Of a stretch of 5,831 nucleotides of DNA, positions 1-5,827 are shown piece after piece. Origin of the DNA: Methanobacteriota archaeon (GTDB taxonomy: Archaea; Halobacteriota; Methanosarcinia; Methanosarcinales; Methanoperedenaceae); contig JAHIFK010000290.1 of the NCBI GenBank assembly GCA_018900975.1, forward strand, positions 1 to 5,831, written 5' to 3'. Under the pieces are notes generated by a model that saw nothing but the letters and a program-made list of their open reading frames with translations, was not told the DNA's origin and made no database searches. Position numbers and translations under genes: made by a program. How positions within the stretch are numbered: the first letter of the stretch is position 1; every line of letters begins with the position of its first letter.

Positions 1-1
1 A

Positions 2-124
2 GGAGTGGTGCTGACTAATATTCCAATATTTTACCGTATTCTGCATGTTCTGGAAACCATGAATTATCCATTCTCTAACCATTATCTTTACAATCAAATG
101 TCAAAGACTTTTTTGCCCCGATAG
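2..124 (+). other. Open frame entering from the left edge, product unrecognised
   Basis: A plus-strand frame is open from the first bases of the window to a TAG at 122-124, giving about 40 residues. The residues include hydrophobic and aromatic runs (LTNIPIFYRILHVLE near the start, NHYLYNQMSKTF near the end). It could be the C-terminal end of a gene that begins outside the window. It could equally be a chance open frame, since 40 codons without a stop is not rare. I do not recognise a family. A small GC-rich hairpin overlaps its stop codon, which would fit a gene end but does not prove one. Confidence 0.2.
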
Positions 125-128
125 GGGC
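115..128. terminator. Small GC-rich hairpin, possible weak terminator
   Basis: GCCCC (115-119) and GGGGC (124-128) pair around a GATA loop. On the plus strand it is followed by TTTCTTG and on the minus strand by GCAAAAAAG, so neither side carries a proper T-run. It overlaps the TAG of the short open frame at the left edge and could mark the end of a plus-strand gene from outside the window. The call is weak. Confidence 0.25.
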
Positions 129-386
129 TTTCTTGACCACCCCTATCTCATCCGGTCACCCCATCTCTTTACACCCACCTTAAAGTATATACGTAGTTTA
201 CACACCTTGTAACGTTAAGGATTTTATATTTATGATTTTACCCAGCAGGAACTTCTTGGAAAAACAGATGTTTTTGAGGTATTGGAAGGGACAGGACTTG
301 GAGAAGTCTTGAACACAAGGTGCATGACTGAGATAATATTGAATTTGTTTATGCATTATCGGCTGCTAGAGTACACGGAGTACTTT
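125..386. other. Gene-poor stretch with a possible plus-strand TATA element and open frame
   Basis: No convincing gene lies here. A TATA-like string, TTAAAGTATATACG, sits at 180-193 on the plus strand and would place a transcript start near 213. An AAGG at 217-220 precedes an ATG at 232-234, which opens a frame of only 26 codons (TGA at 310-312). A second plus-strand frame is open without an early ATG from 219 to a TAA at 435-437. It reads protein-like over its middle (ELLGKTDVFEVLEGTGLGEV, then MTEIILNLFMHYRLLEY). The two frames overlap from 232 to 312, so a frame-shifted remnant of a small gene is possible. The last part of the longer frame runs through the minus-strand terminator, which argues against it being intact. 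Confidence 0.25.
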
Positions 387-422
387 AAAAAAAAACAGGA
401 GTTGCATTTTCTCAAACTCCTG
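387..422 (-). terminator. Hairpin plus T9 terminator closing the terC/Fe-S block
   Basis: Read on the minus strand, CAGGAGTT and AACTCCTG form a perfect 8-bp stem (415-422 with 396-403) around an 11-base loop, followed directly by nine T residues (395-387). It starts 12 bases beyond the TAG of the last minus-strand frame at 434. Archaeal termination relies mainly on T-runs. Here both a T-run and a bacterial-style stem are present, so this is a strong end point for the transcript. Confidence 0.75.
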
Positions 423-433
423 ATCACATATTT

Positions 434-853
434 CTAATGTGCCCTTGCTGCCATAGGCACAGAGTACATCCACAGGGCTATTGCGCCGAATATCAGAATC
501 AAAAGGATATAAGGCAAAACTTCAGCCTTTGAACTCTGTTTTTTCAGTGATATCCTGTGCGCTGTATATACCGAACCCAGAATTCCAAGTAATGTCAGGA
601 TATACTGGATAACCTGTATAGTCGGCATGTTCAGGATCGACAGTTCCCCGGTCAGACTCATTCCGACAAGGGATGCGGATGTATATATCGCGGAGAGCCC
701 TTCTCCAAGGAAATGTTTTGCATTATGCGCCAGATGGATGCCAAGTCCAAGAGGTATGAGGGCGTAGCCATATCGCACAAAGTTTGAAAACATCGTTTTC
801 TTGACAATACTTCCAGCTACAAGGGTTGCTTCGGCATTCTGGTCAGGTATCAT
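434..853 (-). CDS. C-terminal membrane part of a split Fe-S polyferredoxin
   Basis: This frame encodes 139 residues from the ATG at 853-851, or 142 from an ATG at 862-860. I prefer 853 because it forms an ATGA overlap with the TGA of the preceding Fe-S frame. GAGAAGATC, an 8 of 10 match to GGAGGTGATC, lies upstream. About four hydrophobic segments are visible, the first being VRYGYALIPLGLGIHLAHN, followed by a conserved-looking AKHFLGEG. Three histidines in this helix region (HLAHNAKH) could be metal or heme ligands, but that is inference. From family knowledge, this sequence type normally forms the C-terminus of one long membrane 4Fe-4S protein, continuous with the Fe-S part encoded just upstream. 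It contains no cysteines, so alone it cannot carry clusters. It stops at TAG, directly before the terminator. It may be a separate subunit after gene fission, or the downstream part of a frameshifted gene. Confidence 0.6.
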   Translation of the reverse strand: MIPDQNAEATLVAGSIVKKTMFSNFVRYGYALIPLGLGIHLAHNAKHFLGEGLSAIYTSASLVGMSLTGELSILNMPTIQVIQYILTLLGILGSVYTAHRISLKKQSSKAEVLPYILLILIFGAIALWMYSVPMAARAH

Positions 854-1401
854 GCCCGGCATCCGATCTTCTCAGGGAAAAGGGTCGATATGAAGCTGGA
901 GACAAGCATCAACAAAACAGGTATGAGCATGGCTCCCGCAAAAATCACAGTCCATGCAATGGTAAAGTTTGTGATGCCTGTCGTACTCTCAAACCATTCC
1001 ATGAAGGGTTCCCATACTTCAAGCATGACAATTGTCTGGCTTACCACTATCCCGATAAGAGCAGTTGCAAGGAAAGAATCTTCAAACCTGGGTTTCTTAA
1101 TGAACCAGAGTTCGCTAGTGGGAGGTCGCGGTGTTATCTTTATGGCATCGTGTGGACAGGTCTTGATGCAGTTTGCGCAGAAGTTGCAGAAACGGTTGGA
1201 ATCCATTGTCCTCGGGTATTCGAACATCGAGCAGCCTTCCACTTTTGCTGTTCCTTTGTAACATGTCGGGTCTTTGCAGGTCTTGCAGATCTCGCTATCA
1301 GTTCGAAGCTCAAGGGCTGAACTCATGGAGTAATTGCTTGAAAGCCCTCCAAGGAAGCAGAGGTAGCGGCACCATGCCCTTTTCTCGAACACTGCTCCCA
1401 T
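850..1401 (-). CDS. Membrane 4Fe-4S protein, N-terminally truncated (NosR/NapH-like polyferredoxin type)
   Basis: The frame has 183 residues from the first available ATG. It contains C11-R-Y-L-C15, a four-cysteine group at C39, C42, C47 and C57 (SEICKTC, DPTCYKG, EGCSMFEYP), and a classic ferredoxin motif C72-x2-C75-x2-C78-x3-C82-P. Two membrane helices follow at about 109-127 and 149-172. It probably passed electrons between a membrane carrier and a soluble or periplasmic partner; the partner is unknown. Relatives carry several more N-terminal helices and another CxxxCP site, which are missing. Coding sequence continues in frame upstream to the terC stop (1402-1500) but without ATG, GTG or TTG. 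AGGAG at 1414-1410 lies 8 bases before this ATG, so translation from here is possible. In relatives the first motif usually reads CRYLCP; here the proline is phenylalanine. The gene is either a shortened functional subunit or a pseudogene in decay. Confidence 0.6.
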   Translation of the reverse strand: MGAVFEKRAWCRYLCFLGGLSSNYSMSSALELRTDSEICKTCKDPTCYKGTAKVEGCSMFEYPRTMDSNRFCNFCANCIKTCPHDAIKITPRPPTSELWFIKKPRFEDSFLATALIGIVVSQTIVMLEVWEPFMEWFESTTGITNFTIAWTVIFAGAMLIPVLLMLVSSFISTLFPEKIGCRA

Positions 1402-1500
1402 CAGGACAACTCCTGCAAATACAAAAAGTAGGAGGTAACCGGTATTTGTGGGCGATTCTACAAGCCCGAAAACAATGTCAGCCCAGCCTACAACTACTCG
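1402..1500 (-). pseudogene. Start-less in-frame remnant of the Fe-S protein abutting the terC stop
   Basis: The 33 codons between the terC TAG (1503-1501) and the first ATG of the Fe-S frame are open and in the same frame as both. They read like part of the Fe-S protein: a loop with GWADIVFGLVESPTNTG, then a hydrophobic helix (YLLLFVFAGVVLMGAVF) that runs straight into EKRAWCRYLC. No ATG, GTG or TTG occurs among them. A membrane helix cut by the annotated start suggests that the original protein began far upstream and that its 5' part was deleted up to the terC stop. I infer the deletion; the sequence shows only the open frame and the missing start. Confidence 0.55.
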
Positions 1501-2451
1501 CTACTGAAACTTTTTCAACTCAGTTGCTCTGTATTCCAACATACGGGCGCGTATAATCGATAATATAACTGAAGTGATGAGAATGGCAGCCACAATGCCA
1601 AGGGAGACCATAATAGGAATCTTTAAATAATCCGAGATCAGCATCTTTGTACCCACAAAGGTAAGTATTGCCGAAAGCCCGTAATTGAGGTAGTAGAACA
1701 TGGGCATGATCCCTGCAAGAGCGAAGTAGAGCGCCCGCAGCCCCAGGATAGCGAACACGTTCGAGGTATATATGATGAAAGGGTCCGTCGTGATTGCAAG
1801 GATAGCAGGTATGGAATCCACTGCAAAGAGGACATCAGTGCTCTCGATAACGACCAGTACTACGAACAGCGGCGTAGCAACATATTTTCCAGCCCTTTTT
1901 ATGAAGAACTTATCCTCGTGGTAATCTTCTGCAACAGGCATTACTTTGCGTAAGTACTTGAGCACCGGATTTTTCTCAGGGTCTATCTTTTTATCGCCCG
2001 TAAGCGCCATCTTGATGCCTGTAATTACCAGGAACGCCCCGAAGATGTAGATGATTGCATGGAACTGCTCGATAAGCGTTACGCCAGCAGCGATGAATAT
2101 TGCACGCATAATGAGAGCGCCAAGAATGCCCCAGAAGAGTATCTTGTGCTGGTAGGCCGATGGTACATGGAAATAGGAAAAAACCATCAAAAACACGAAC
2201 AGGTTGTCAACGCTGAGTGCCTTCTCTATCACATAACCTGTCAGGAACTCAAAGGCTTTCTGCTCACCGAACTGGAAATATATCCAGATGTTGAACATGA
2301 CAGATATCGATATCCAGAAAAGGCTCAGTAAAATGGCTTCTTTTATCTTGATGGTATGGGCTTTCCTGTTGAAAACACCGAGATCCAGGGCCAGCAATAA
2401 GAATATAAGTACAATAAATCCTATCCAAAACAGGCTTTGTTGATCTACCAT
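1501..2451 (-). CDS. terC: TerC-family integral membrane protein (Alx type)
   Basis: A 316-residue polytopic membrane protein of normal length for the TerC/Alx family. About eight or nine hydrophobic segments are visible. Family motifs are LALDLGVF (20-27), EKALSVDNLFVF (76-87), ESTDVLFAVDSIPAI (203-217) and TSNVFAILGLRALYF (229-243). The conserved acidic residues D23, D82, D206 and D212 are present in the helices. TerC proteins are linked to tellurite resistance and, for the Alx/MntP-associated members, to manganese export or metal handling; the substrate here is not shown by the sequence. The ATG is preceded by TAGGTAATAATA, a weak ribosome site. A TATA box about 110 bases upstream gives it its own promoter. 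The stop is TAG, followed in frame by Fe-S protein sequence. The C-terminus (YRATELKKFQ) looks natural, so I take the gene as complete. Confidence 0.92.
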   Translation of the reverse strand: MVDQQSLFWIGFIVLIFLLLALDLGVFNRKAHTIKIKEAILLSLFWISISVMFNIWIYFQFGEQKAFEFLTGYVIEKALSVDNLFVFLMVFSYFHVPSAYQHKILFWGILGALIMRAIFIAAGVTLIEQFHAIIYIFGAFLVITGIKMALTGDKKIDPEKNPVLKYLRKVMPVAEDYHEDKFFIKRAGKYVATPLFVVLVVIESTDVLFAVDSIPAILAITTDPFIIYTSNVFAILGLRALYFALAGIMPMFYYLNYGLSAILTFVGTKMLISDYLKIPIMVSLGIVAAILITSVILSIIRARMLEYRATELKKFQ

Positions 2452-2489
2452 TATTATTACCTATTTAACACGCGCCAACCCTCAGTCAT

Positions 2490-2543
2490 TTAGGCCTTCT
2501 TATTTTCAATTATTTTGAGTTTCTCAGAAGGATTGGAATCCAT
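2490..2543 (-). other. 17-codon leader frame upstream of terC, doubtful
   Basis: ATG at 2543-2541 opens MDSNPSEKLKIIENKKA and ends in TAA at 2492-2490, in the leader between the terC TATA box and the terC start. The ATG sits about 20 bases from the centre of the TATA box, so it would be at or just before the expected transcript start. It could be a leaderless mini-gene or leader peptide, or chance. No ribosome site is visible and no family can be named. Confidence 0.15.
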
Positions 2544-2556
2544 GATAACCTCGAAG

Positions 2557-2569
2557 TTTAAATATATTA
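2557..2569 (-). promoter_or_regulatory. TATA box, probable terC promoter
   Basis: On the minus strand the string TAATATATTTAAA is a good archaeal TATA element. A transcript start about 25 bases further on (near 2537) would leave a leader of about 85-90 bases before the terC ATG. Placement after the end of the sugar cassette indicates that terC is transcribed separately from it. I see no recognisable riboswitch fold in the leader. Confidence 0.5.
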
Positions 2570-2583
2570 TCCTATCTTTTCAT

Positions 2584-2597
2584 AAAAAATAATAATG
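2584..2597 (-). terminator. T-rich end after the GT2 gene, possible archaeal terminator
   Basis: About 30 bases past the TGA of the GT2 gene, the minus strand reads CATTATTATTTTTT, ending in T6, without a clear stem. T-runs are sufficient for termination in many archaea. Its position between the sugar cassette and the terC promoter makes sense, but the run is short. Confidence 0.3.
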
Positions 2598-2625
2598 GTT
2601 CCATATCACATGCTAAATTAAGCTC

Positions 2626-3324
2626 TCACCTGTATTTGCGCTTCGAATAAGAAAATTTCGAAGTCTCCCCTCCGCGGGCGACTATGTAGAACCATTCGTA
2701 CAGGGATTTAAGCGTCCCAAACTGCTGGTACCTGCGCATCGAGAACCCGACCCTCATGCGGCTGTCGAATTTTACTTTACCCAGTTTTTTCATCCGCAAC
2801 GCTATCTCAACGTCATCCCCCGCATCAATACACCTGTACATGCCTCCTTTGATGAAAGCTTCTTTATTGAATGCAGTATTGCACCCAAGAGTGTAATAAA
2901 AGATCCCTGTATAGTAACCCACGCATGATAATGTATTTGCAGCGATGAGGGATAGCCTGTTCTTTATCCCGTCCTCTATGGGATATACTGTCCCGTAAAG
3001 CTGTACGATTTCCTTTTTCTCAAAATCCTTCTTTATTACCTCAAGCCAGTCAGGAGGAATTATGCAGTCGGCATCAGTGGTTGCAACGATATCGCCTTTT
3101 GCCCGCATCACCCCGTCATTCCTTGCTCCTCCCACTTTCTTGCTTGTCTGGATGAAAACCTCATCCGCATATTCTGCTGCAAGTTCTCGGGTACTGTCAC
3201 TTGAATTTCCGTCCACCACGATGATCTCATATTCATCCCTGGCAAGCGTCTGGCTGCACAGCGATTTGAGGCAGGCTATAATATTCCTTTCTTCATTAAA
3301 TGTTGGAACTATAACCGATATCAT
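2626..3324 (-). CDS. GT2-family glycosyltransferase
   Basis: A 232-residue GT-A fold enzyme. Visible motifs in order: VIVPTFNEE (4-12) at the first strand, VVDGNSSDST (36-45) for nucleotide contact, GGARNDGV (65-72), the metal-binding DAD at 84-86 within TTDADC, and GDDVE (169-173) as the likely catalytic acidic site, then RRYQ (197-200) in place of the usual QxxRW-type motif. No convincing C-terminal membrane helix is present, unlike many dolichol-linked GT2 enzymes, and the protein ends in a basic tail (SKRKYR), so a soluble or membrane-peripheral enzyme is likely. Donor and acceptor cannot be read from sequence. The start forms an ATGA overlap with the TGA of the GT4 gene. AGGAG lies 12 bases upstream, a long gap, so translational coupling probably matters. 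It is the last gene of the cassette. Confidence 0.88.
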   Translation of the reverse strand: MISVIVPTFNEERNIIACLKSLCSQTLARDEYEIIVVDGNSSDSTRELAAEYADEVFIQTSKKVGGARNDGVMRAKGDIVATTDADCIIPPDWLEVIKKDFEKKEIVQLYGTVYPIEDGIKNRLSLIAANTLSCVGYYTGIFYYTLGCNTAFNKEAFIKGGMYRCIDAGDDVEIALRMKKLGKVKFDSRMRVGFSMRRYQQFGTLKSLYEWFYIVARGGETSKFSYSKRKYR

Positions 3325-4298
3325 TTTTCTATTAATCTCCTGTAAAGATCGTAATGCATACTTGCGATGCGCTTGATGTCGAACTGCTCAGTATAGGCGT
3401 GGGCGGCGATCGAACTTTGCTTTAATGAATCATCATCATCGAGAATAAGGGATGCATCGTCCGCATCCCTGAAGAAATGAACTCCTTCGTGGAATATCTC
3501 CCTGAATTCAGGTATGTCGCGGGCGACCACGGGAAGACCGCAGGATAAAGCCTCAAGGATGACTAGCCCGAAAGTCTCTGCATAAGACGGCATTAAGAAT
3601 AAGTCTGCTCCGCTGTACGCTTCTATGATGTCAGGGATGAAACCCGTAAAGATCACATTATTTCCGCATTTTTTCTTCATATTTTTTATGTTAAAATAAT
3701 CAGATGAGAATAGACCGTACGGGAACCCACCTACCCACACCCATTTTATTTCAGGATGTTTTTTTGAGAGTTCCAGGAAATCATATATGCCCTTTCGCGG
3801 CGTCTGCTGCGCCACTGTGAGTACCACTTTTTCATCTTCACCGATGTTGAATTTCTCCCTGAACCTCTTCCTTTTATCAGGGTCTGGTTTGAATAATTCC
3901 CTGTCGATCCCGTTTGGTATCAGCGTTGCTGACTTATCGGGCAGCATTGCTTTTATCTCCCGCTGGCAAGGGACTGATATATTGATGATGTGATCGAACT
4001 TCCTGTAGACATGTGGATAATAACTATTTATTGTCCTGCTAAATGCAAGATTTCCGTAATTTACGCGGGGTGTTGAATGCGCTGTTAGTACCTTGACGCC
4101 CCTGGAATAGTTCCTGTTAAGAAGTGAGAGCGGTCCGAAAGAGTGATAATGGACCACATCAAAATCTGAACTCTTTGAGTTCCAGGATATCTCCACCCCC
4201 GGCATCATGGAAAGCTGCCTGTAAAGCGTCTTTGCTGCGGTAGAACAACCGATGTACTTAAGAAAAAGCAGGTCTTCCACAAAAATATTTATCTTCAT
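3321..4298 (-). CDS. GT4-family glycosyltransferase
   Basis: A 325-residue GT-B fold enzyme from the ATG at 4298-4296. A longer start at 4334 would add 12 residues lying inside the upstream gene. I prefer 4298 because it makes an ATGA overlap with the preceding TGA, the protein then begins with a proper first strand (MKINIFVEDL), and GGGGAG sits 3 bases upstream. The N-terminal acceptor domain includes FDVVHYHSFG (46-55) and LTAHSTP (71-77). The C-terminal donor domain has LIPNGID (126-132), QQTPRKG (164-170) with the phosphate-binding R168/K169, IFTGF (216-220), and the retaining-GT pair E241-x7-E249 in ETFGLVILE. It transfers a sugar from a nucleotide donor to an unknown acceptor. Similarity of style to lipid-directed GT4 enzymes suggests a membrane-lipid or glycan acceptor, which is inference. 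Confidence 0.88.
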   Translation of the reverse strand: MKINIFVEDLLFLKYIGCSTAAKTLYRQLSMMPGVEISWNSKSSDFDVVHYHSFGPLSLLNRNYSRGVKVLTAHSTPRVNYGNLAFSRTINSYYPHVYRKFDHIINISVPCQREIKAMLPDKSATLIPNGIDRELFKPDPDKRKRFREKFNIGEDEKVVLTVAQQTPRKGIYDFLELSKKHPEIKWVWVGGFPYGLFSSDYFNIKNMKKKCGNNVIFTGFIPDIIEAYSGADLFLMPSYAETFGLVILEALSCGLPVVARDIPEFREIFHEGVHFFRDADDASLILDDDDSLKQSSIAAHAYTEQFDIKRIASMHYDLYRRLIEK

Positions 4299-5602
4299 AA
4301 GCTCCCCGCAAAATTCATGGCATTCCTGATACATCCGTCCATGTTGAGATATTCAAACTCAGCAAAGCGCCCTACAAGACCGATGCCCCTTCCGGCGCAG
4401 TATTCTTTGACTTTATCGATGTTCCTGAGGTAATCAAGGTCATAGATGACGTATGCGTATTTCTGCCGTTTAAGCTCACTGTATACTACTTCATTTCTTT
4501 TTATTATTTTCATCTTTTCAAGGCTGCGGACGACGTGGTCAATGATATCGCGGTCAGGCATTTCTGACGCTTCGTCGCCTTCGCGATATGTTATCTCGAC
4601 AAGTATTGATGAATGTCCTGGCGGCGCCACACTGGGACTATAGTTGGAGGGAAAAGAGATGCGGTTGAATAGCCCAGGCTCTTTCTCAGGTATGTACATC
4701 CATGAAATGTCAGGGACTTTGCCTTTTATCCCGATAAAGATGCATGCGATGGAGTTGTATTTTAATTCGCTGCACGCTTTCCTGACCGGTTCCGGGACAC
4801 CGTCCAGGCAATGCAAAAGTTCCTGCACAGGTATTGTGGATACAATGCGCCCTGCTGTTATTTCTTGGCTGCCGTCACTGATAATGAATTTCCCATCTTC
4901 GTTTCTGACAGAAGATATATGGAATCCTGTCTGTATATTTTCTTGAATGGGCTTTGCTATTTCCCTGACCATAGCTTCGATACCGCCCTTCAATGGATAG
5001 CTGAAAAACGACTGGTGGGTATATCCATCTGTTTCGATCCCAATGGCGGATTTTATCACATCTTCAACAGGGGGTCGCGGTATTCTGCCATCTACCCAGT
5101 GCATGGACATGCGCTCTGTCGGATATTTCCAGATCTTCTCGTTGTATGGGATCATGTACAGTTCTGCGATGCCTTTACCGAATGTGTAATTTATCCATTC
5201 GCGAAAATTTGAAGGTGGAGGGAGTTCCCCTTTTTCAACTGCAATGAGTGTCTTTATGAACTCATTTATACAGAAATACAGGTCATCCTTTGGGAGTTCG
5301 TGAAGCCCGTTCTCGAATGGATATTTGACGAACAGACCTTTGTAAAATATCTTTGTGTTGCGTTTGGTCTGCTGGCTGTTTTTGCCAAGCGCATCACGCA
5401 TGAACGTCAGGACCTGCGCATCGCGGCTGAAAATAATATGCGAGCCTCCGATATCAAAAGTGAAACGGGAAACGGTCATGGATCGGCAAAGTCCCCCATA
5501 TTCTTTTTCCCGTTCTAGAAGGGTGACTTCGTCTCCTTTCTCAAGAAGCAGCCGGGCAAGAGTGATACCCGTAAGCCCTGCGCCCAGTATCGCCGTTTTC
5601 AC
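4295..5602 (-). CDS. UDP-galactopyranose mutase-like FAD-dependent oxidoreductase
   Basis: A 435-residue flavoprotein. The Rossmann dinucleotide motif GAGLTG (7-12) with acidic E30 at the end of the second strand, GGLCRS (36-41) and DIGGSHIIF (50-58) define the amine oxidase/UDP-galactopyranose mutase/protoporphyrinogen oxidase superfamily. PYNEKIWKYP (152-161) resembles the YTxKxW region of mutases, and the C-terminal FAD-contact region is GLVGRFAEFEYLNMDGCIRN (408-427). With two glycosyltransferases directly behind it, a sugar-nucleotide or glycan role is more likely than heme synthesis or amine oxidation. It is longer than typical bacterial Glf (about 370-390), so the exact substrate is open. 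Translation begins at GTG (5602-5600), the only canonical start in the open frame near the first strand. ACAGGAGGTGA places a perfect ribosome-site sequence on top of the start, leaving no spacing. It is the first gene of a three-gene transcript and ends in an ATGA overlap. Confidence 0.85.
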   Translation of the reverse strand: MKTAILGAGLTGITLARLLLEKGDEVTLLEREKEYGGLCRSMTVSRFTFDIGGSHIIFSRDAQVLTFMRDALGKNSQQTKRNTKIFYKGLFVKYPFENGLHELPKDDLYFCINEFIKTLIAVEKGELPPPSNFREWINYTFGKGIAELYMIPYNEKIWKYPTERMSMHWVDGRIPRPPVEDVIKSAIGIETDGYTHQSFFSYPLKGGIEAMVREIAKPIQENIQTGFHISSVRNEDGKFIISDGSQEITAGRIVSTIPVQELLHCLDGVPEPVRKACSELKYNSIACIFIGIKGKVPDISWMYIPEKEPGLFNRISFPSNYSPSVAPPGHSSILVEITYREGDEASEMPDRDIIDHVVRSLEKMKIIKRNEVVYSELKRQKYAYVIYDLDYLRNIDKVKEYCAGRGIGLVGRFAEFEYLNMDGCIRNAMNFAGSL

Positions 5603-5624
5603 CTCCTGTAATTTGTTGTCACGG

Positions 5625-5633
5625 TTAATAAAA
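5625..5633 (-). promoter_or_regulatory. TATA-like element of the sugar cassette
   Basis: On the minus strand TTTTATTAA is centred 27 bases before the GTG start at 5602. Archaeal TATA boxes sit about 24-30 bases before the transcript start, so the mRNA would begin at or next to the start codon. That predicts a leaderless message for the first gene. No clear BRE can be seen upstream. Confidence 0.4.
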
Positions 5634-5660
5634 GTGATGTTAGTGATTCAATATTATCAT

Positions 5661-5743
5661 CTGGTTTGAAAAACCACAGAGATCACAGAGTACACAGAGA
5701 AAAGCGGCATCGCTCTGTGCTCTCTGTGTGCTGGTATGAAAAA
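5661..5743. repeat. CTGGTWTGAAAAA direct repeats flanking the CACAGAG element
   Basis: CTGGTTTGAAAAA (5661-5673) and CTGGTATGAAAAA (5731-5743) match at 12 of 13 bases and are 70 bases apart. They enclose the CACAGAG fold-back. TGGTTT/AAACCA at 5662-5676 also forms a 6-bp mini-hairpin. The arrangement could be the edges of a small repeat unit or of an inserted element. Confidence 0.5.
5674..5728. repeat. CACAGAG 9-base tandem repeat with inverted copy (fold-back)
   Basis: Three tandem 9-base units share CACAGAG (CCACAGAGA, TCACAGAGT, ACACAGAGA at 5674-5700). After a 13-base spacer, CTCTGTG occurs twice (5713-5719 and 5722-5728) in the opposite orientation. Positions 5684-5699 can pair with 5713-5728 at 14 of 16 positions. 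Similar CACAGAG strings are known as intergenic repeats in archaeal and bacterial genomes and often give false reading frames rich in HRE or SVxSV. The function is unknown. Here it lies just upstream of the sugar cassette promoter. Confidence 0.75.
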
Positions 5744-5827
5744 AAAGAACAACTTCAACCGGCAAATGCAAGTCCACAATGCAACAATTTTTAGATAGAA
5801 CCTACAACTTGCACAATATTCATACCA
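5732..5827. repeat. 96-base segment bounded by 9-base inverted repeats
   Basis: TGGTATGAA (5732-5740) and TTCATACCA (5819-5827) are perfect inverted repeats. Inside, TGCAAGT (5767-5773) and ACTTGCA (5807-5813) form a second inverted pair. Eight A residues at 5739-5746 read as T8 on the minus strand, so this could also be the transcript end of a minus-strand gene beyond the right edge. No coding content is convincing. It may be a tiny mobile element remnant, but the window ends four bases later and no target duplication can be judged. Confidence 0.35.

Noticed and set aside
826..1320. A 164-codon plus-strand frame opposite the Fe-S protein
   Set aside because: It mirrors the cysteine-rich minus-strand gene, shows no family signal, and the minus-strand frame has clear ferredoxin motifs. 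It is a shadow frame.
1501..1503. Pyrrolysine at the terC TAG
   Set aside because: TerC is already full length with a natural-looking end, and TAG also serves as a stop at 434-436. Readthrough is kept only as a remote alternative.
4299..4334. Longer start for the GT4 gene
   Set aside because: It adds 12 residues inside the previous gene that are unlike a first beta strand. The ATG at 4298 has an ATGA overlap and a nearby ribosome site.
4811..5212. A 133-codon plus-strand frame opposite the flavoenzyme
   Set aside because: It has no recognisable motif and lies fully inside a well-supported minus-strand gene.
5674..5728. CRISPR array
   Set aside because: The units are 9 bases long without spacers of regular length, and no cas genes are present.
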